From positions 32,943,315-33,007,314 of the forward strand of contig NW_024037069.1 of assembly GCF_015706575.1 (NCBI RefSeq): a stretch of DNA of 64,000 nucleotides. Direction: 5' to 3'. This DNA comes from Patiria miniata (taxonomy: Eukaryota > Echinodermata > Asteroidea > Valvatida > Asterinidae). Each line of letters begins with the position of its first letter. The first letter of the stretch is position 1. A program made the translations under genes and the position numbers. Below are positions 1 through 12,500 of this stretch, piece after piece. The notes below the pieces were generated by a model, which did no database searches, had not been told where the DNA came from, and worked only from the letters and a program-made list of their open reading frames with translations.

Positions 1-115
1 GCTGATAATGCTTTTTATTACCAGGAAACTCAGGGCAAAGCTTGGTGAAATCACTGCGCACGGAATCCAGAGTTACCATGGCAACGAGAAAAATCATAAC
101 TAGACGAAACGCCAT
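1..115 (-). CDS. 5' partial: first coding exon of an unidentified secreted protein
   Basis: On the minus strand an ATG at 115-113 opens a frame that stays open to the window edge. The first ~20 residues (M-A-F-R-L-V-M-I-F-L-V-A-M-V-T-L...) form a typical signal peptide: a short basic start, a hydrophobic core, then a small polar stretch (DSVRSD). A candidate donor (G|GTAATA) lies at 21-20, so the coding exon may end at 22, but the frame also reads through. A pyrimidine-rich stretch ending in TTTCAG lies just upstream of the ATG, so a 5' UTR intron is possible. The mature part visible (FTKLCPEFPG) is too short to assign a family. Confident only that this is a secretory leader. Confidence 0.45.
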   Translation of the reverse strand, partial: MAFRLVMIFLVAMVTLDSVRSDFTKLCPEFPGNKKHYQ

Positions 116-2999
116 CTGAAACCAAAACCCACGACGAAATGGAGGCAAGAAATTATTTGAACACTATAATAACAAATAAAGACAAGAAAGAATTTGTATC
201 ACTAACAGTCAACAAGAAGTGAAACTTCGGTCTGATAGGCTATCTGGTTTGGCTTTGGGTCTAGAATTGTTGTCCTTTTATGAAAGGTCTGACCCAAATC
301 ATGAAATCCAGAATGTTTTTAATTCATTTTTGAGCCAGCAGCAGACAAAACAATACCAAAACAAAACCCAGCTGGAATAAATCAATAGGTCCCAAGAGAG
401 AGCATGTGCATGTGCACAAAGATTAAGAAATCAATTTCAGGGGGCCTAAATCCTCAAAATAAAAACAAACACTAAATATGTGTCTTGGGTTTGTAAAAAA
501 TTGTGTGTAAAACTTTATACCAGTTTGTTAGGCCTAGGGCCCCAATAGCCACTCTAAACAAAACAGAATTTTGAAGTATGGGCATTTGGCATTGGTGTCT
601 TTAGGAATTTTTGTACTTGGTGTGAAGCCCTGAATCGTTCGCTTGGAGGATTTCTCAAATGGAAAATAGCGCCCTCTTTTCGGTCCTCCCCGACTCGCTC
701 CTACTCCGTATCCCCTACATTGGACTTAGGGGTCCTACCTAATAGGCCAAAAATCCGTCCGCCGAGCTCATGAATACAAGTTATACACTCAAAATCTGCT
801 ATATTAGAGAGTTCTGACAGCCATGGAATTGGGGAATTGAAGACACTATTTAGCCACATTGTGGCGGGGCCCTTTTTCAAGATGGCTTCTTTTCCACTTT
901 GGAAAACATCACTTGTTTTGAGGGGTCGCCTATTTCGGGTTAGAATTTTTCGAAAAGTCAATGGTCAACTTACCAATAATTGGAAAGAAGATGAAAGATG
1001 ACGTGTCGATCATCATTATCCTATGTAACCTGAATACCTGTTAGAGTTTTGAGTATTTTAAAAAGAATTTTGAGGTATGGGCAAAGCACTGGTGTCCATG
1101 GGAATTTTTAACCCGGGTGTACCCTCAGTTTTTTTTGGTAATCTCCTTTGACTGGGTAGCCATTGATTTCTAGTAGGTGGTTTTGGAGTTGAGGGGGTGT
1201 TCTGCAAATACCCGGAAAACAGTAGTTTGCACGTGAAACAAAACATACAAATTAAAAATTTGTTAGGAGAACAAAGAGCTTTTTTTGAAGAGCACGGGGT
1301 ATATGCATCTTTAAGTTGTATAATAACTATTTCTCACCAAATCTTTGTTAAAACCTTAGAATGACAATGACAAAGCAACATGTCGCCAATAAAGAAGGCC
1401 TAAGCATTCGGATTCAAGCTCGAGATGAATATTAATGATAGGCGTATACGTTAATGATAGGCCTATACGGACATGACCGTTATCTAAGGTCGTCCCTTTC
1501 CAACAAGCTTTCAACATGGGCGATATCAGGATTTTTCCCGAAAGTAGGAGGGGGTAGGGGTGGGGGTGGGGTGGTGGTGGGGAAACGTATTTGTGGCATA
1601 AGAGAAATTCGTCTGAGAAATTATCTCTATACCGTATGGGCCCTTCACCTAAATGGGATTGTCATTTTACTGCCTACAACTTTGAAACTTTGAAAGATAG
1701 CATACTGGATTGGCTTAGATGATTAGCGCAGAAGTTGTGTCTGCATGAGAACTGAAAAAGAACATCTTTTACATGTCACTTCTACATATATATTAACTAG
1801 CTATGGATAGATGAGTCGCAAACTCAAGAAGCAAAATCCAACACAACTTATACGTTTTTCGATCAATTTTTTTCATTGCTGAGCTCATGCATTGTATTTT
1901 GAAATCAATTTAAAGCGGAAATCAAAGATATCTTGACAAATAACTTGTTCAAATTTTGGACTCCTATAGAATATGGATGTTGTTTACCTAAAGGTTTTTT
2001 GGTTTGGATATTTTTTTCATCAGCATTTCAGGTATAATTGTGTAACGTGAAGTGTTTTGTTTAATTCGATGAAATTCATATCTTGTTAAGAGTCTATACT
2101 CTCAACAGAATATAAATTTCATGCCCACTGTTGTTACATCCAGTAAAATCTGTCAGTTACGCGTTTTTAATTGTCTTCTATAGCCAAAATTGTGAGGTAC
2201 ATATCTGATATTTTTGTGGAAAACAATAAATAAATTGTTCGATAAAGAGAGTAACATGCATCCCACCACCAGAAACAAATAAATACTGTCGGTCAAAACT
2301 TCAGATCAGCCTCTGACTCATCAGTATCTGTGAACATAAAGAGAAGAAAATCACCTTTAATAAAAACAAAAACAATTTTTGTTGAGATTATTCGATAATT
2401 ATTATGATATACAAAATATGCGCGGCCAAAATACAGGCCTATTTTTGCAAATATTGAAGTGTTTTGGAGAGTGTAAGCAAGCCGCTGGATTGATTGTGTT
2501 ATCGGGTTGATCATCAATCACCATTAATCTGGTTTTGTTTTGGTTGTTTCTTTCTTGTTGTTGGGTGATCCAGCACAACCCGATATTTTTTTTTTAATTG
2601 TAAGAATTGGGTGATCGGGCCGATATCGATCACCTTTTGTTACTGTTCGAATCATTCTTTGCTCACGGTGTCATTGGGTGATCGATCATCAATCTGATCA
2701 CCGTTTTGAAATTAAAGTTTGATTTTTGAGGAGATGGAGCTGGTTCCCCATAACATTTTCGTTTCTTCTTGGTATTAAACATTCATTGGAGAGTAACAAA
2801 AAGGGTGACAGTTTCGCAACAGTTTCTTCGGAAAAAAGCAGAATTTGTGTATTCCCCTTACAAAGACAGACAGAAACAAAACATATGTTGCCTTTGCAGA
2901 AAACTTAATAAAGATATTTTTGGAGATGCAGCACATGTGCTTATCATCTAAATGCATTTATTTCGTACAATGTAGCCACGAACCATTCTTTCGTTAGCT
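116..2999. other. Intergenic DNA, no gene recognised
   Basis: AT-rich sequence with only short, unconvincing frames. A G-rich run lies near 1550-1580. The stretch 2500-2720 repeats GGGTGATC and GATCATCAATC in both orientations. One AGAGGGCGC motif (minus) sits at 669-677. The bases just upstream of the left-edge gene should hold its promoter, but no convincing TATA box was seen. Confidence 0.5.
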
Positions 3000-4260
3000 C
3001 AGAGCAGAACTTTATTATGCCCATGCAAAAACAAAAAAACAATAAAACATTTATTTTTAGACGATGAGCATACGTTTGCGTATACTCCAAGGACGTTACA
3101 GGCTCCGTCAAACTCCATATTGAATTCTACAGATACTGTCTCTATTTTTGAGCAGCCATAAGCTTTATGTGCAGCACCAGAACGGCGCTTCAAAAATCTA
3201 GTGATGCCTTGCTGATTTTATGTCCAAAACGTAAATTATAGTTGTAGTCAATGGCAAGAGCCAACGAACGAAGGGGGCCTCAACATGATACAAACTGAAT
3301 TCTTCTAAACGGGTCAAACAATGAACACGAAACCTTGTAGAAATAACTGTCCGAAAATGTGGACATGTTGTGACCTCATCATGACGTCACCGTATATCAA
3401 ATTACAAGTGATTTAAAGTTTCAAATTAATACAATACTTTCATTTACAACTTTTTGAACAGAATTGAGTTCCCTCTTTTTTGTGAGCCTGTGACAAATTT
3501 GCTTTAATTCTGGTGAAATACCTCTTTTAATACGGTTCACGGGATGATGATAAAAACCTTGTGTGAGCTTGAACCTCCGTCCGAAGATGTGATGAAGTTT
3601 GTGACGTCATCATTACGTCATCAGGTATCAAATAATAAGCAATTTATGGTCAACATTTGAATAACTATCAGTTGGACTATAGTTTTTCAATAAATGGAGT
3701 ACCGTATGGTTCCGAATGGTGTTTTCAAATGGTTATGTTTTTAGGTGGCCCTACTTCACATGTTTTCCTATCATGCAGGCAATTATTGTTCTGTACCGTG
3801 TAGACACGAAACAAGTTCTTCAGCTAAGAGCAGAATTTTAGTATGCCGATGCAAAGACAAACAAGATATTTCAGACATAATCTAACTTTTTGAAGCGCTT
3901 TTCTGGTGCTGCACATAAAGCATACTGCTACTCAAAAATAGTAGCAGTATCGGCATAATTTTATTTGAATATTGATACGGATACGGATTAAATGATAAAT
4001 TTAACTCTGGATTGCATGATAGGGCGACCTTTCCATAGAAACGTGCACACAATTTTTCAAACTTTAATGTGACCTAACCCAATTTTACCTTATCCGATCC
4101 CAACCAAGTTTGGTATGTGTACGTTTTAAACCACGAGCATTCTATCTAGCCCATTCCTTCGCTAAAGGGTAGTTACCTCGATAGAAAATTGTCGCCCTAT
4201 TGCTGTGTGTCGCCCTAATGTAGGGCAAGTACCGCACAACTTGTCGCCCTATTGCGGGAT
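3000..4260. repeat. Cluster of diverged dispersed repeats
   Basis: The segment near 2970-3060 recurs at about 3785-3870 (gene-like phrase TAGCTCAGAGCAGAA versus CAGCTAAGAGCAGAA). The piece at 3130-3195 recurs inverted at 3893-3955 (CTGGTGCTGCACATAAAGC). Between them, 3375-3420 and 3601-3650 are a diverged direct repeat built on TGACGTCATCA. At 4010-4260 a block with repeated TCGCCCTA reappears inverted at 31740-31955. No coding potential. Confidence 0.55.
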
Positions 4261-4902
4261 TCATGCTAATTAAAATATGAAAATAATGCATAAACATTTT
4301 CATTCAAAATGTTCAGGTGTCTAAAAATGCGGGTGATTTTCTCTCAATTTTGGAGCATTTGTAGGGTTTATTATCTAGATAAGCCATTAAAATCGTCAAA
4401 GGCATTACTTTCTGTCCTAAGTGGGGTCTTTTTAGGACACAGAATAACAATTTTTGGCTTTTCCACAATAGCCATTTTTTATCTCAAAATTGCTTCCGTC
4501 CTGGGCGCACGAGGGCGAAAGAAATCAGCAGGGCTCTTTCCGCTTGAATGAAAAGTATAACTGTGTGCTTCCGGGTACCCGTCCACCAAATTTCAGACCG
4601 AATCGCTTAACTGAATCGCGGCGGGCTTCACCGTAGCTGAATCAGCCCATGATTCAGCCACGGTTAAGCCCGCCGCGATATAGGCCTTTTGATGCGCATG
4701 CGTGCATAATTATGAATTTATTAGTAAAAAAAATGTCCGTACTCAATATTTCTTTCATCAGTTTGCAGTTCCATTCCATATTTCATCATCAAGGATAATA
4801 TGACACGCGAGCCAGTTATGTGAAACATTTTGATCCATCATGACTTAGGCTCCGCCCCCCTCCGAAGTTTCGCCACTACACTGTTTAGGGTTGCCTCAAT
4901 CT

Positions 4903-4978
4903 TATAAAAGCCACGTGTTCGTCCTCTCGCTGTTATTCCGACCGACCAAGTTGCTCTCGAGAACAACGCAATGTGAGT
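4903..4978 (+). promoter_or_regulatory. TATA promoter with orphan first exon and donor site
   Basis: TATAAAAG at 4903-4910 is followed at once by an E-box (CACGTG). A pyrimidine-rich likely start region (CCTCTCGCTG) lies about 20-30 bases downstream. A strong donor GTGAGT occupies 4973-4978. The bases AT sit directly before the donor, so a start codon could be split by the intron. I could not find the partner exon. The nearest plus-strand gene is the discoidin-domain gene at 6459, but the linkage is a guess. Confidence 0.4.
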
Positions 4979-5154
4979 ATCATTTGATTTTAAACACCTT
5001 TTCCTTTTTAGCCTAAGATGATTTTATTAAGCTTACCGTATAATTATTTGATTATTCATTCATAAGTACCTAAGACAGTTTACCCATTCCTATTGGTGGA
5101 GAGCCCGTCACGTGGCCGGTCTTAAACGACATTCTGGTTCTTGGTTCTTGGTTG

Positions 5155-5450
5155 GTTCTCCTCCGAAATACTCCACATGGGAGTTTTAACAGGAGGCCAG
5201 AAACACCAGGGCAAACCCCTTCTCTTAGCGATAAACGTCACTGGGTTCTTTTACGTGCATTGCCTTACACAACACACGGGACCTACGGCTTTACGTCCCA
5301 TCCGAAGGACGAAGCAATAATGGTGAAGTGCCTTGCTTATAAGGACACAAGTATCCACCTGAGCTCGAACCCACGACACTGTTGCCTCTGAAACACCAGA
5401 ACATGAATTCGGTGCTCTTAAACGCTAGGCAATGACACTCCAATGGTGAG
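5155..5450 (-). repeat. tRNA-derived SINE, minus orientation
   Basis: Read on the minus strand, the block has a tRNA-like B box (GGTTCGAGCTC) near 5375 and then a conserved body with AAGGCACTTCACCATTATTGC and GGATGGGACGTAAAGCC. This arrangement is like deuterostome tRNA-derived SINEs. The short open frames inside it are not genes. Confidence 0.65.
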
Positions 5451-6458
5451 AAACCCAAGTTTGCTTGATGATCAATCATTCAGCAAATTGTCTTCTTGAA
5501 AAAAAAGGAATCAGTTTGACTAGATTTCATAGCATAAAACACTGTGCAAAAAAAGGTTTCTCCATAGGTTTTTACAAATTGACTTGGTTTCTTTACGATA
5601 CTCGTATATACACACGACTTGCCTGTAACGTTTCTTCTCACGGCATTTAAGAGTCATTTTGTGTAAAAACTTCATATAAGTGTCCAAGCTTATAAAATCG
5701 AATTAATTTATAGAGAATTTTTAAATTAATATTTTACCCAATTTTGACTGTACTGCCCAAATTAATCTTTTGCTTTATTTTCAAAGGCCATGAAGCCAAC
5801 TTGCGAAGTAATGTCACAAAAGTAATTATATCATGACAAAGAATCATTTTTACCCTTACCAGAATAAAATGAAAAAATGCAGCATGTTTTTACAACTAGC
5901 AAAATTGCATATTTAACCCAATTTTCAACTCTCCAAAATGCCACTTGCCAGGGCACTCAGAATAATATCCGTTACTTCAGATATTGATGTTTTCATCTAT
6001 AGTGAGAAAATATTTGGGCATTGTATACCTTTTGTGCAGTACCGCTCCCAAAATGATGATTATTACAAAAACCTTAAAAGTTGTTTTTTCAGGGGTTTAT
6101 TTCCTTTGAGTAATCGAGGCTGGACTGGAGTTTAAGAGACCGGCTGTTTAAGGGAAACAAAATACAACACCACTCATGGACCAAGTCTAAATCATATCCG
6201 AAGGTTTCAAACCAAGTTTACACCCTGACTAATAAATAATAATAATAACTGTGAAAACATGGATATGCCAATTTATTAAGACAAGAAAAAAACAATCTTC
6301 GATCACAGTTTTCTTTCCTCTGAGATCATGTGGTTTAAGAATTCTGTTTTTTTTTTCCCCGGCCAAATTCTTAATCTAAATTTCAGGACAGAATTAGCGC
6401 TCCGAGAATTTTGCAGTGAATGCGTTCTGTGTGTTTTGCTTTAATTCGATAGTTCTAG

Positions 6459-6594
6459 TTTTCATGGACTGTGTGGAGAGCAAGGCGAGGGTTTGCAACA
6501 TCGGTCAACCACCGGAGCTACCAGTGGATGGCACGATTTGAGGAGTTAGTGCGCAAACGATGCCCAAGACAATGCAGTAATGATACTGAGAAGG
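6459..6594 (+). CDS. Discoidin gene, candidate upstream exon
   Basis: Open frame after a TTCTAG acceptor, ending RKRCPRQCSNDTEK before a consensus donor GTAAGT at 6595. The leftover single base fits exactly the phase needed by the 7617 exon. No domain was recognised in the ~45 residues, so its inclusion rests on splice sites and phase. Confidence 0.45.
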
Positions 6595-9500
6595 GTAAGT
6601 CGAAATAACTATGTGCTACTGTAAGTAAAATATCCCGAGTACATTTTGTTATGTATTCTGTCAAAACCAGACTCTTTGTGGCATAAAATAGCTTGAAGGA
6701 GAGATATGACAAAATATCAAAAGAATATGTAGGGATCAGTTGAAGGCCTATTCGATATTCAGGGGTGTGTTTTTTTAGTATTTGTAATTCTTTAGATGTC
6801 TTGAACAAATGATTTTTTGATGAATTGAACATTTTTAGGAAACACATACCGGTAGCCAAACAATTTCGATCATACCTCGCTCTCCCCCCCCCCCCCCCTT
6901 GAGAGGGGCACAATCCGATGAAACTTCTGATATTAGGCCTATAGTAGCCAACCGCCACGAAATTTGATGACTTTTTCTAACGTTTATCCGGGGTCAATGT
7001 ACAAAAATAAATTATATATGGGCACCCAATGAATGGGCTACGTCAGATGTAATCAAAAGGGTGTTTTTCCTCCAAAGTTTCCTTCGTAAATGTATGACAT
7101 TGAATTTCTGGGGACGTCTCTATAGTCCGAAGTATTATTGGTCTGAAGTCCCATTGGTCCGACGTCCCATTAGTCTGAAGTCCCATTGGTCCGAAGTCCC
7201 ATTGGTCCAAAGTCCCATTGGTCCGAGGTCCCAATGGTCCGAAGTCCCATTGGTCCGACGTCCCATATAATTAGGGTTAGGGTTAGGATTAGGTTTAGGG
7301 TCAGTCAACCGTTACCAGTGGAACTCCACAGTAATGTGTTTCATCGGACCAATGGGACTTCGGACCAATGGTACTTCGGACTATCGAGACTCAACTGAAT
7401 TTCTGCGATCCAGATATTTAAGATGTGTTTACTTTATAACAATTTTCAACACTAAATGTCAGCTTTCTTGGAGCAAAGCGTGCACCTTCACATATTATCT
7501 CTGTATGTTGTCTTTATTTAATTAAAGCGTTACTAATTTAGCAAATATAAATTTTACATTGGAAATATATATATATTTTTGTATCATTGATGGTTTTATT
7601 TTGATATTGATAGCAGATAGTTGTCAGCGACTGGGTCTTGAAGACGGCACCATTCCTGATGAGCGCATCCGAGCATCAAGTGCAAGTTACAACAGACATG
7701 CTGCCCTGGCACGACTGAATGGCCCATCATATTGGGTCGCGATATACTGGTAGGTCACCGGACCTGAATGAAGCTGATTTCGATCCCTGTTAACGCCCTC
7801 AACCTTTGCGGTGACAGGTGCGCTATGAACAAGATAATTAACATTCATGTTGGAACTTTGGCACCGAGTCCCGACATTTATCAAGAGCTCATTAAGCGTG
7901 TTTGAGGCATGCTCAGAATCTCTTGGATCCAAGTGCCAAAGTTTCCAACCGGATTTTGATTCATCTTGGTAATGGCGCCCTCTATACCACTGTGGTGCTT
8001 TGACGGCGCTAAGAGGATCAAAATCCACATAAGGCCTTGGTATAAGACTTGAAAGAGTGGCGAGTCGTTGCCACCTGAATGGCTCCTTACCAAACAGCTC
8101 AGTATCCTAATTATAGTATTGACGTTCCGCAATATATGCTCTTCAGATTCGGTCACACGTAGTTAACGTACCACGTGGATTCACGGGAAAATTAATTCCC
8201 CTCCCTTGACCTGTGCGCTTGTTTATCAATGACACTGATTAAAGTCTCTTTTGGTTTGCTTGCTCATGATAGCTCGCCCTCATGTTGGATTGAGGTGGAT
8301 CTCCTCCAAACTACTAGGGTTTCTGGCGTCATCACACAAGGAAATAAATTCCCCTGGGTCTCATATCTTGTGACTGAATTTAAGGTGTCCTACAAGCCGA
8401 AACCTACGTCTGGCTACGAGTACATCAAGGAAACCAATGGTGATATCAAGGTAGACTTGCAGTATAAGTGCTTTAATAATTACATGGGTAACTGTTATTG
8501 CAGGCGCGGTTCTACGGGGGAAGGGGGGGGGGGCTAGGGGGGCTGTAGCCCCCCCCCCCATTTTTTTGTCTAGCCCCCCCCCAAAAAAAAAATAAATTCC
8601 GCAAAAAAAAATTGCATTAGCAAAAAGAAGGATTGTGATGTACATGCGAACGTTCTCCCCCTAGGGCGCATTAGTTAATATAGTGTGAATAATTTTAGGA
8701 TTTTATTGGCGCTCCCCATTGAAAATATGGCATGAGCCCCCCCCCCCCCTCCCCCACCAATTGATTTTCGGAGGCCTAAGTGTCTGGAAAAAATAACCGG
8801 TCTACATTTCAGCACACCTCCCTGAAAAAAAATTCTGGATCCACCGTGCTAGCCCCACCAAAATATTGGTTCTAGAACCGCGCCTGTGTTATTGAGCAAG
8901 ATATAGTTGTTAGTGAGTTCCAATCGATTGTGTAAGGTGTCGTCAAGAAATTCTTAAACAAAAATAAGTAACGCACGAGTGACACGACTATTGACATTCC
9001 CATTGTTAATGGCGAAGCCATAATTCATAACAGCGGGTGCACTAGAGAAGCAATTATATCCGTCTTGTTAAGATTTAAAGGAAAGTTACTTACAGCGGCA
9101 TCTTGGTGTACATTTTTGAGAGGAAAATGTGTGTTTCCTTTTCCTTTACACAGTTTCCTTCCGTTAACCTTTCTTTACAGTTGTTTGATGGCGGGGATAT
9201 CGACTCTCCTTCTACCCCTCACACTAATTACTTCAACCAGGCCATCATGGCGTCTGCTGTTCGCATTTACCCTACTCGCTACACCTTGCCGGCGGTAGAC
9301 GTGCGCTACGGTTTGAGTTGATTCAATGTCCGATGGATTAATTCCATGTGGAGTGATGTTCAGTATTGTAATGATTCGTGGCCCACTCTTGTTGTTTTCG
9401 AAAACAATTGAATATGGAACATCTTTGCATATCCTTGTTTTGGAAATAAATGGGAGCAATTCCACTAGCACCCTTGAACAGAAGTATGGAAATAATGTCG

Positions 9501-12500
9501 AAACCCCAACATAGGACTGGAAAACCCATTTGGTAGAGCACCGGTACGGTATTCCGGAGGTCGCAAGTTCAAACCCCGCTTCTGTCAGTTTGTTTGTTGA
9601 ACGTTCTACTTATTTATATTGTATATCCACCTACGTTCATTGTCCGTTTGTGGTTTATTCAAACGTTAGAAATTAAAGCGCACAGCAGTTTTGGTTTACT
9701 TCGTATAGCTAGAGAAAATAGAAAGAGTTTGGTATCCGTGTTGTTCATTTTAGAATGAAACAATGGATAATTTTTTTAGATATTGTGCGAGTTGGTGGAT
9801 TGCAATTTTAATCAAATGATTGTATGTAAAACTTTATCATTACAAGTTCCTTTACTGAAACAATAACAGACATAATTACGATTTTTGTCTTTCAAATCTC
9901 TGTCTAAGGTTGTACATAATGTAAATTATGCTTCAAGTTCTGTGTTACATAAACGATTTACACTCTACTAGTGTTGTATACGTTCTCGGCATTATTTTTC
10001 TTGCTTTAGACTTACAACCACTGGATCTTCTATTTTGGATCGTCCATGCACAACGTTAAAGGGTTACTGGTCTCTTTATACCACACACTTGCCCATTGTG
10101 CACCTATTATGATGGCACACATTCACTTTCACCTTTTTGCTGAGTATAATATATACTTAAGTGAGCTACGTTCTTGTTTAATTAATACATGATAATTGCA
10201 TTCAGAGTGATTTGTGATGATTAAAAGCATTCGTTAAAAAAGCATTCATTAAAATCATATTCACGTAATTCTAATGTGCTAAGCAGTTGGTTCCTACTTT
10301 AATATACGGCGTCCCTCTTTGTCTTTATGACTCTCATATTGTTTTGCCTCTGAAGTAGGGTCAGTCGGTCGGGAAAAAATCGGATGACAAAAATGGCAGT
10401 TGCACTCATTTGGATCGCTTAATTAATTGATGCCAAGTGCGTGATGCCTCTAGTTTTGTCTTGTTTTGTATTGCCTATATTACTGCAATGATGTTATCAT
10501 GAATTGATATCACTGAATAAGATAACAAAACCATATTCGGCAGGATGCAGTTGACAGACATTATATTTCCACAAGCTGGTATGTCATAGCTGTAGTGGCA
10601 GCCATGACAAACGTACACTAAAGACACCTAATAATTATGATGAGAGACAACATCCTCTCACGGGCTTTGCTAGACTATTTTGAATGATGGGTGCCATCAT
10701 TAAATTTGCCGACTAATTGTCACGCAAAATGAGTGTAATCGATAATGTCCGCCCAAAATGATCTCTTTAACTCCATTTCTCATTTCCTATATGAATGGTT
10801 AATTAGGTTGATTACTTTGAATGGTTTTAATTTTTCAGTGGGATAAGTTCAACTTCAGAAGTAAATCGTCAAAATTTGGCCCAACCATAATTATTAAAAA
10901 GTTTTGGACATGTGCTCGTCGCAAAACTGGTAGACGCTCAGTACACATACCTTGTTCAAGCCCGTTTCCTGACCCCAGTCTGGGAGGGGGGTTCTTTAAA
11001 CCCTAAAGTGGAACTGTCTTATATGGGAACGCGGAGCACGAAGCCGTGAGGCGTGGGGTCCGAGGCCCGCTTGCGATTTTTTTCCCAAACGACATCCGCA
11101 TATGGGTGTGCGCTATGGCGTTTTGGATTTTACTTCTACACTTTTTACGTTAATTAACTTGAACAAGCAGCAACAAAATGTATTAACTGTAACTATGTTT
11201 GTACTTCTTATTGATGTTAACGGGACGATATATCATATTATGTCTGCAAGGTGTCTGGGTAAAACCTCGCGTATAAATCATCGCTTGTTTAATCCGATAT
11301 ATAAAAGCAATCAATTAATTATTTCATGTTATTTTATGAATGCAGTTGTCACTTAATTTCTTTCATACTTATTATATTAAGGATGTGTTCCCCAAAGCTG
11401 GAGAATACACACGAAGATTGAGATGGAACAGGTGGAGAAAAAGGGATAATGCTGAGTTTAAGATATGGGAGGGAAATCCCCTGCGAAACGAGGGCAATTC
11501 AAGCTAGATGCAAGACTAGGCAAACCTGCATGATCTCACAACAAAGTAAGACAATTATATTCAATTAATTTAGAATGGCTTTTCACTGGAGAGTTGTCAA
11601 ACATCTGGTCCACACAATGGACAGCATTTAGCACATTACGGGGTAATCCTATACTATAACACTGCCCGGCCCTCTGTGCCAGTATACAACCAATCTATGT
11701 CACAATATGCCTAGGACGTAATGACGTAATGACGTCACGCTTTGTTTACATGTGCACTTTCCTATGTAGAAGACGTCCCCACTTTATCTGGCGTCCCGAC
11801 TTCGCTCCTATATAGGAAAGTGCACATGTAAACAAAGCCATAACGTCATTACGTCTCAGGTCTATAATTGACAGTCTGTCAGTCAGTCAGACAGTCAGCG
11901 AGATAGGAACAAAGAGGCTACTAGCCTAGCCCCAAGACGAACAGAAAATTGCCGAGCAGGAATTTGAAACTAAAGATTTCATACTGACGTTAAAGCAGAG
12001 AAAACCTACCCTTAAAAAACTCCTCTCTGTCGTTACAAAAACTTTAAGTATCGGTTACAAATTAATGGACATGCAAATCTGACATTTATGATGTCTAACA
12101 AGTTGTCCCAAACTGATTCATTGATAATTCTCATAGAATGAGCTGGAATCCAAGTAGGTTTGGATCACCTGATAGCACAGTTGGTACTGAGCCTGAGCTA
12201 GGTATGAGTCGATTTAAGCCCTGTTCACATAAAGAAAAACTCCGAGCAGTGAAGCGGTGATAAAATTCTCCACATTTTCCAAATATGGGCATCATTTTTT
12301 TTTTCCAATGGGCCAATTAGGCCAAGCTTCCATCTAATCCTCACCCTGTAGACTAAGCCAGTAGACTTCCATTGGCCCAGACCCTAGCCACTCCTGAGTA
12401 ATGAGTGTTGAAAGACAGACGCCAAGATGGCGGTTCATGCCTTTGTGCAGTAATTGGAGATCCGACGAATGATAGCAATCGCGCGCGCGTGTGCGTCGTG

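Noticed and set aside
6518-6958. 146-codon minus-strand frame
   Set aside because: Antisense to a phase-supported exon, includes a homopolymer-encoded glycine run and has no recognisable domain.
7270-7300. Chromosome end or true telomere
   Set aside because: Only a few degenerate TTAGGG units inside a fold-back element with ordinary sequence on both sides.
7687-8156. Minus-strand frames opposite the discoidin exon region
   Set aside because: Overlap a supported exon and intron; composition and content not gene-like.
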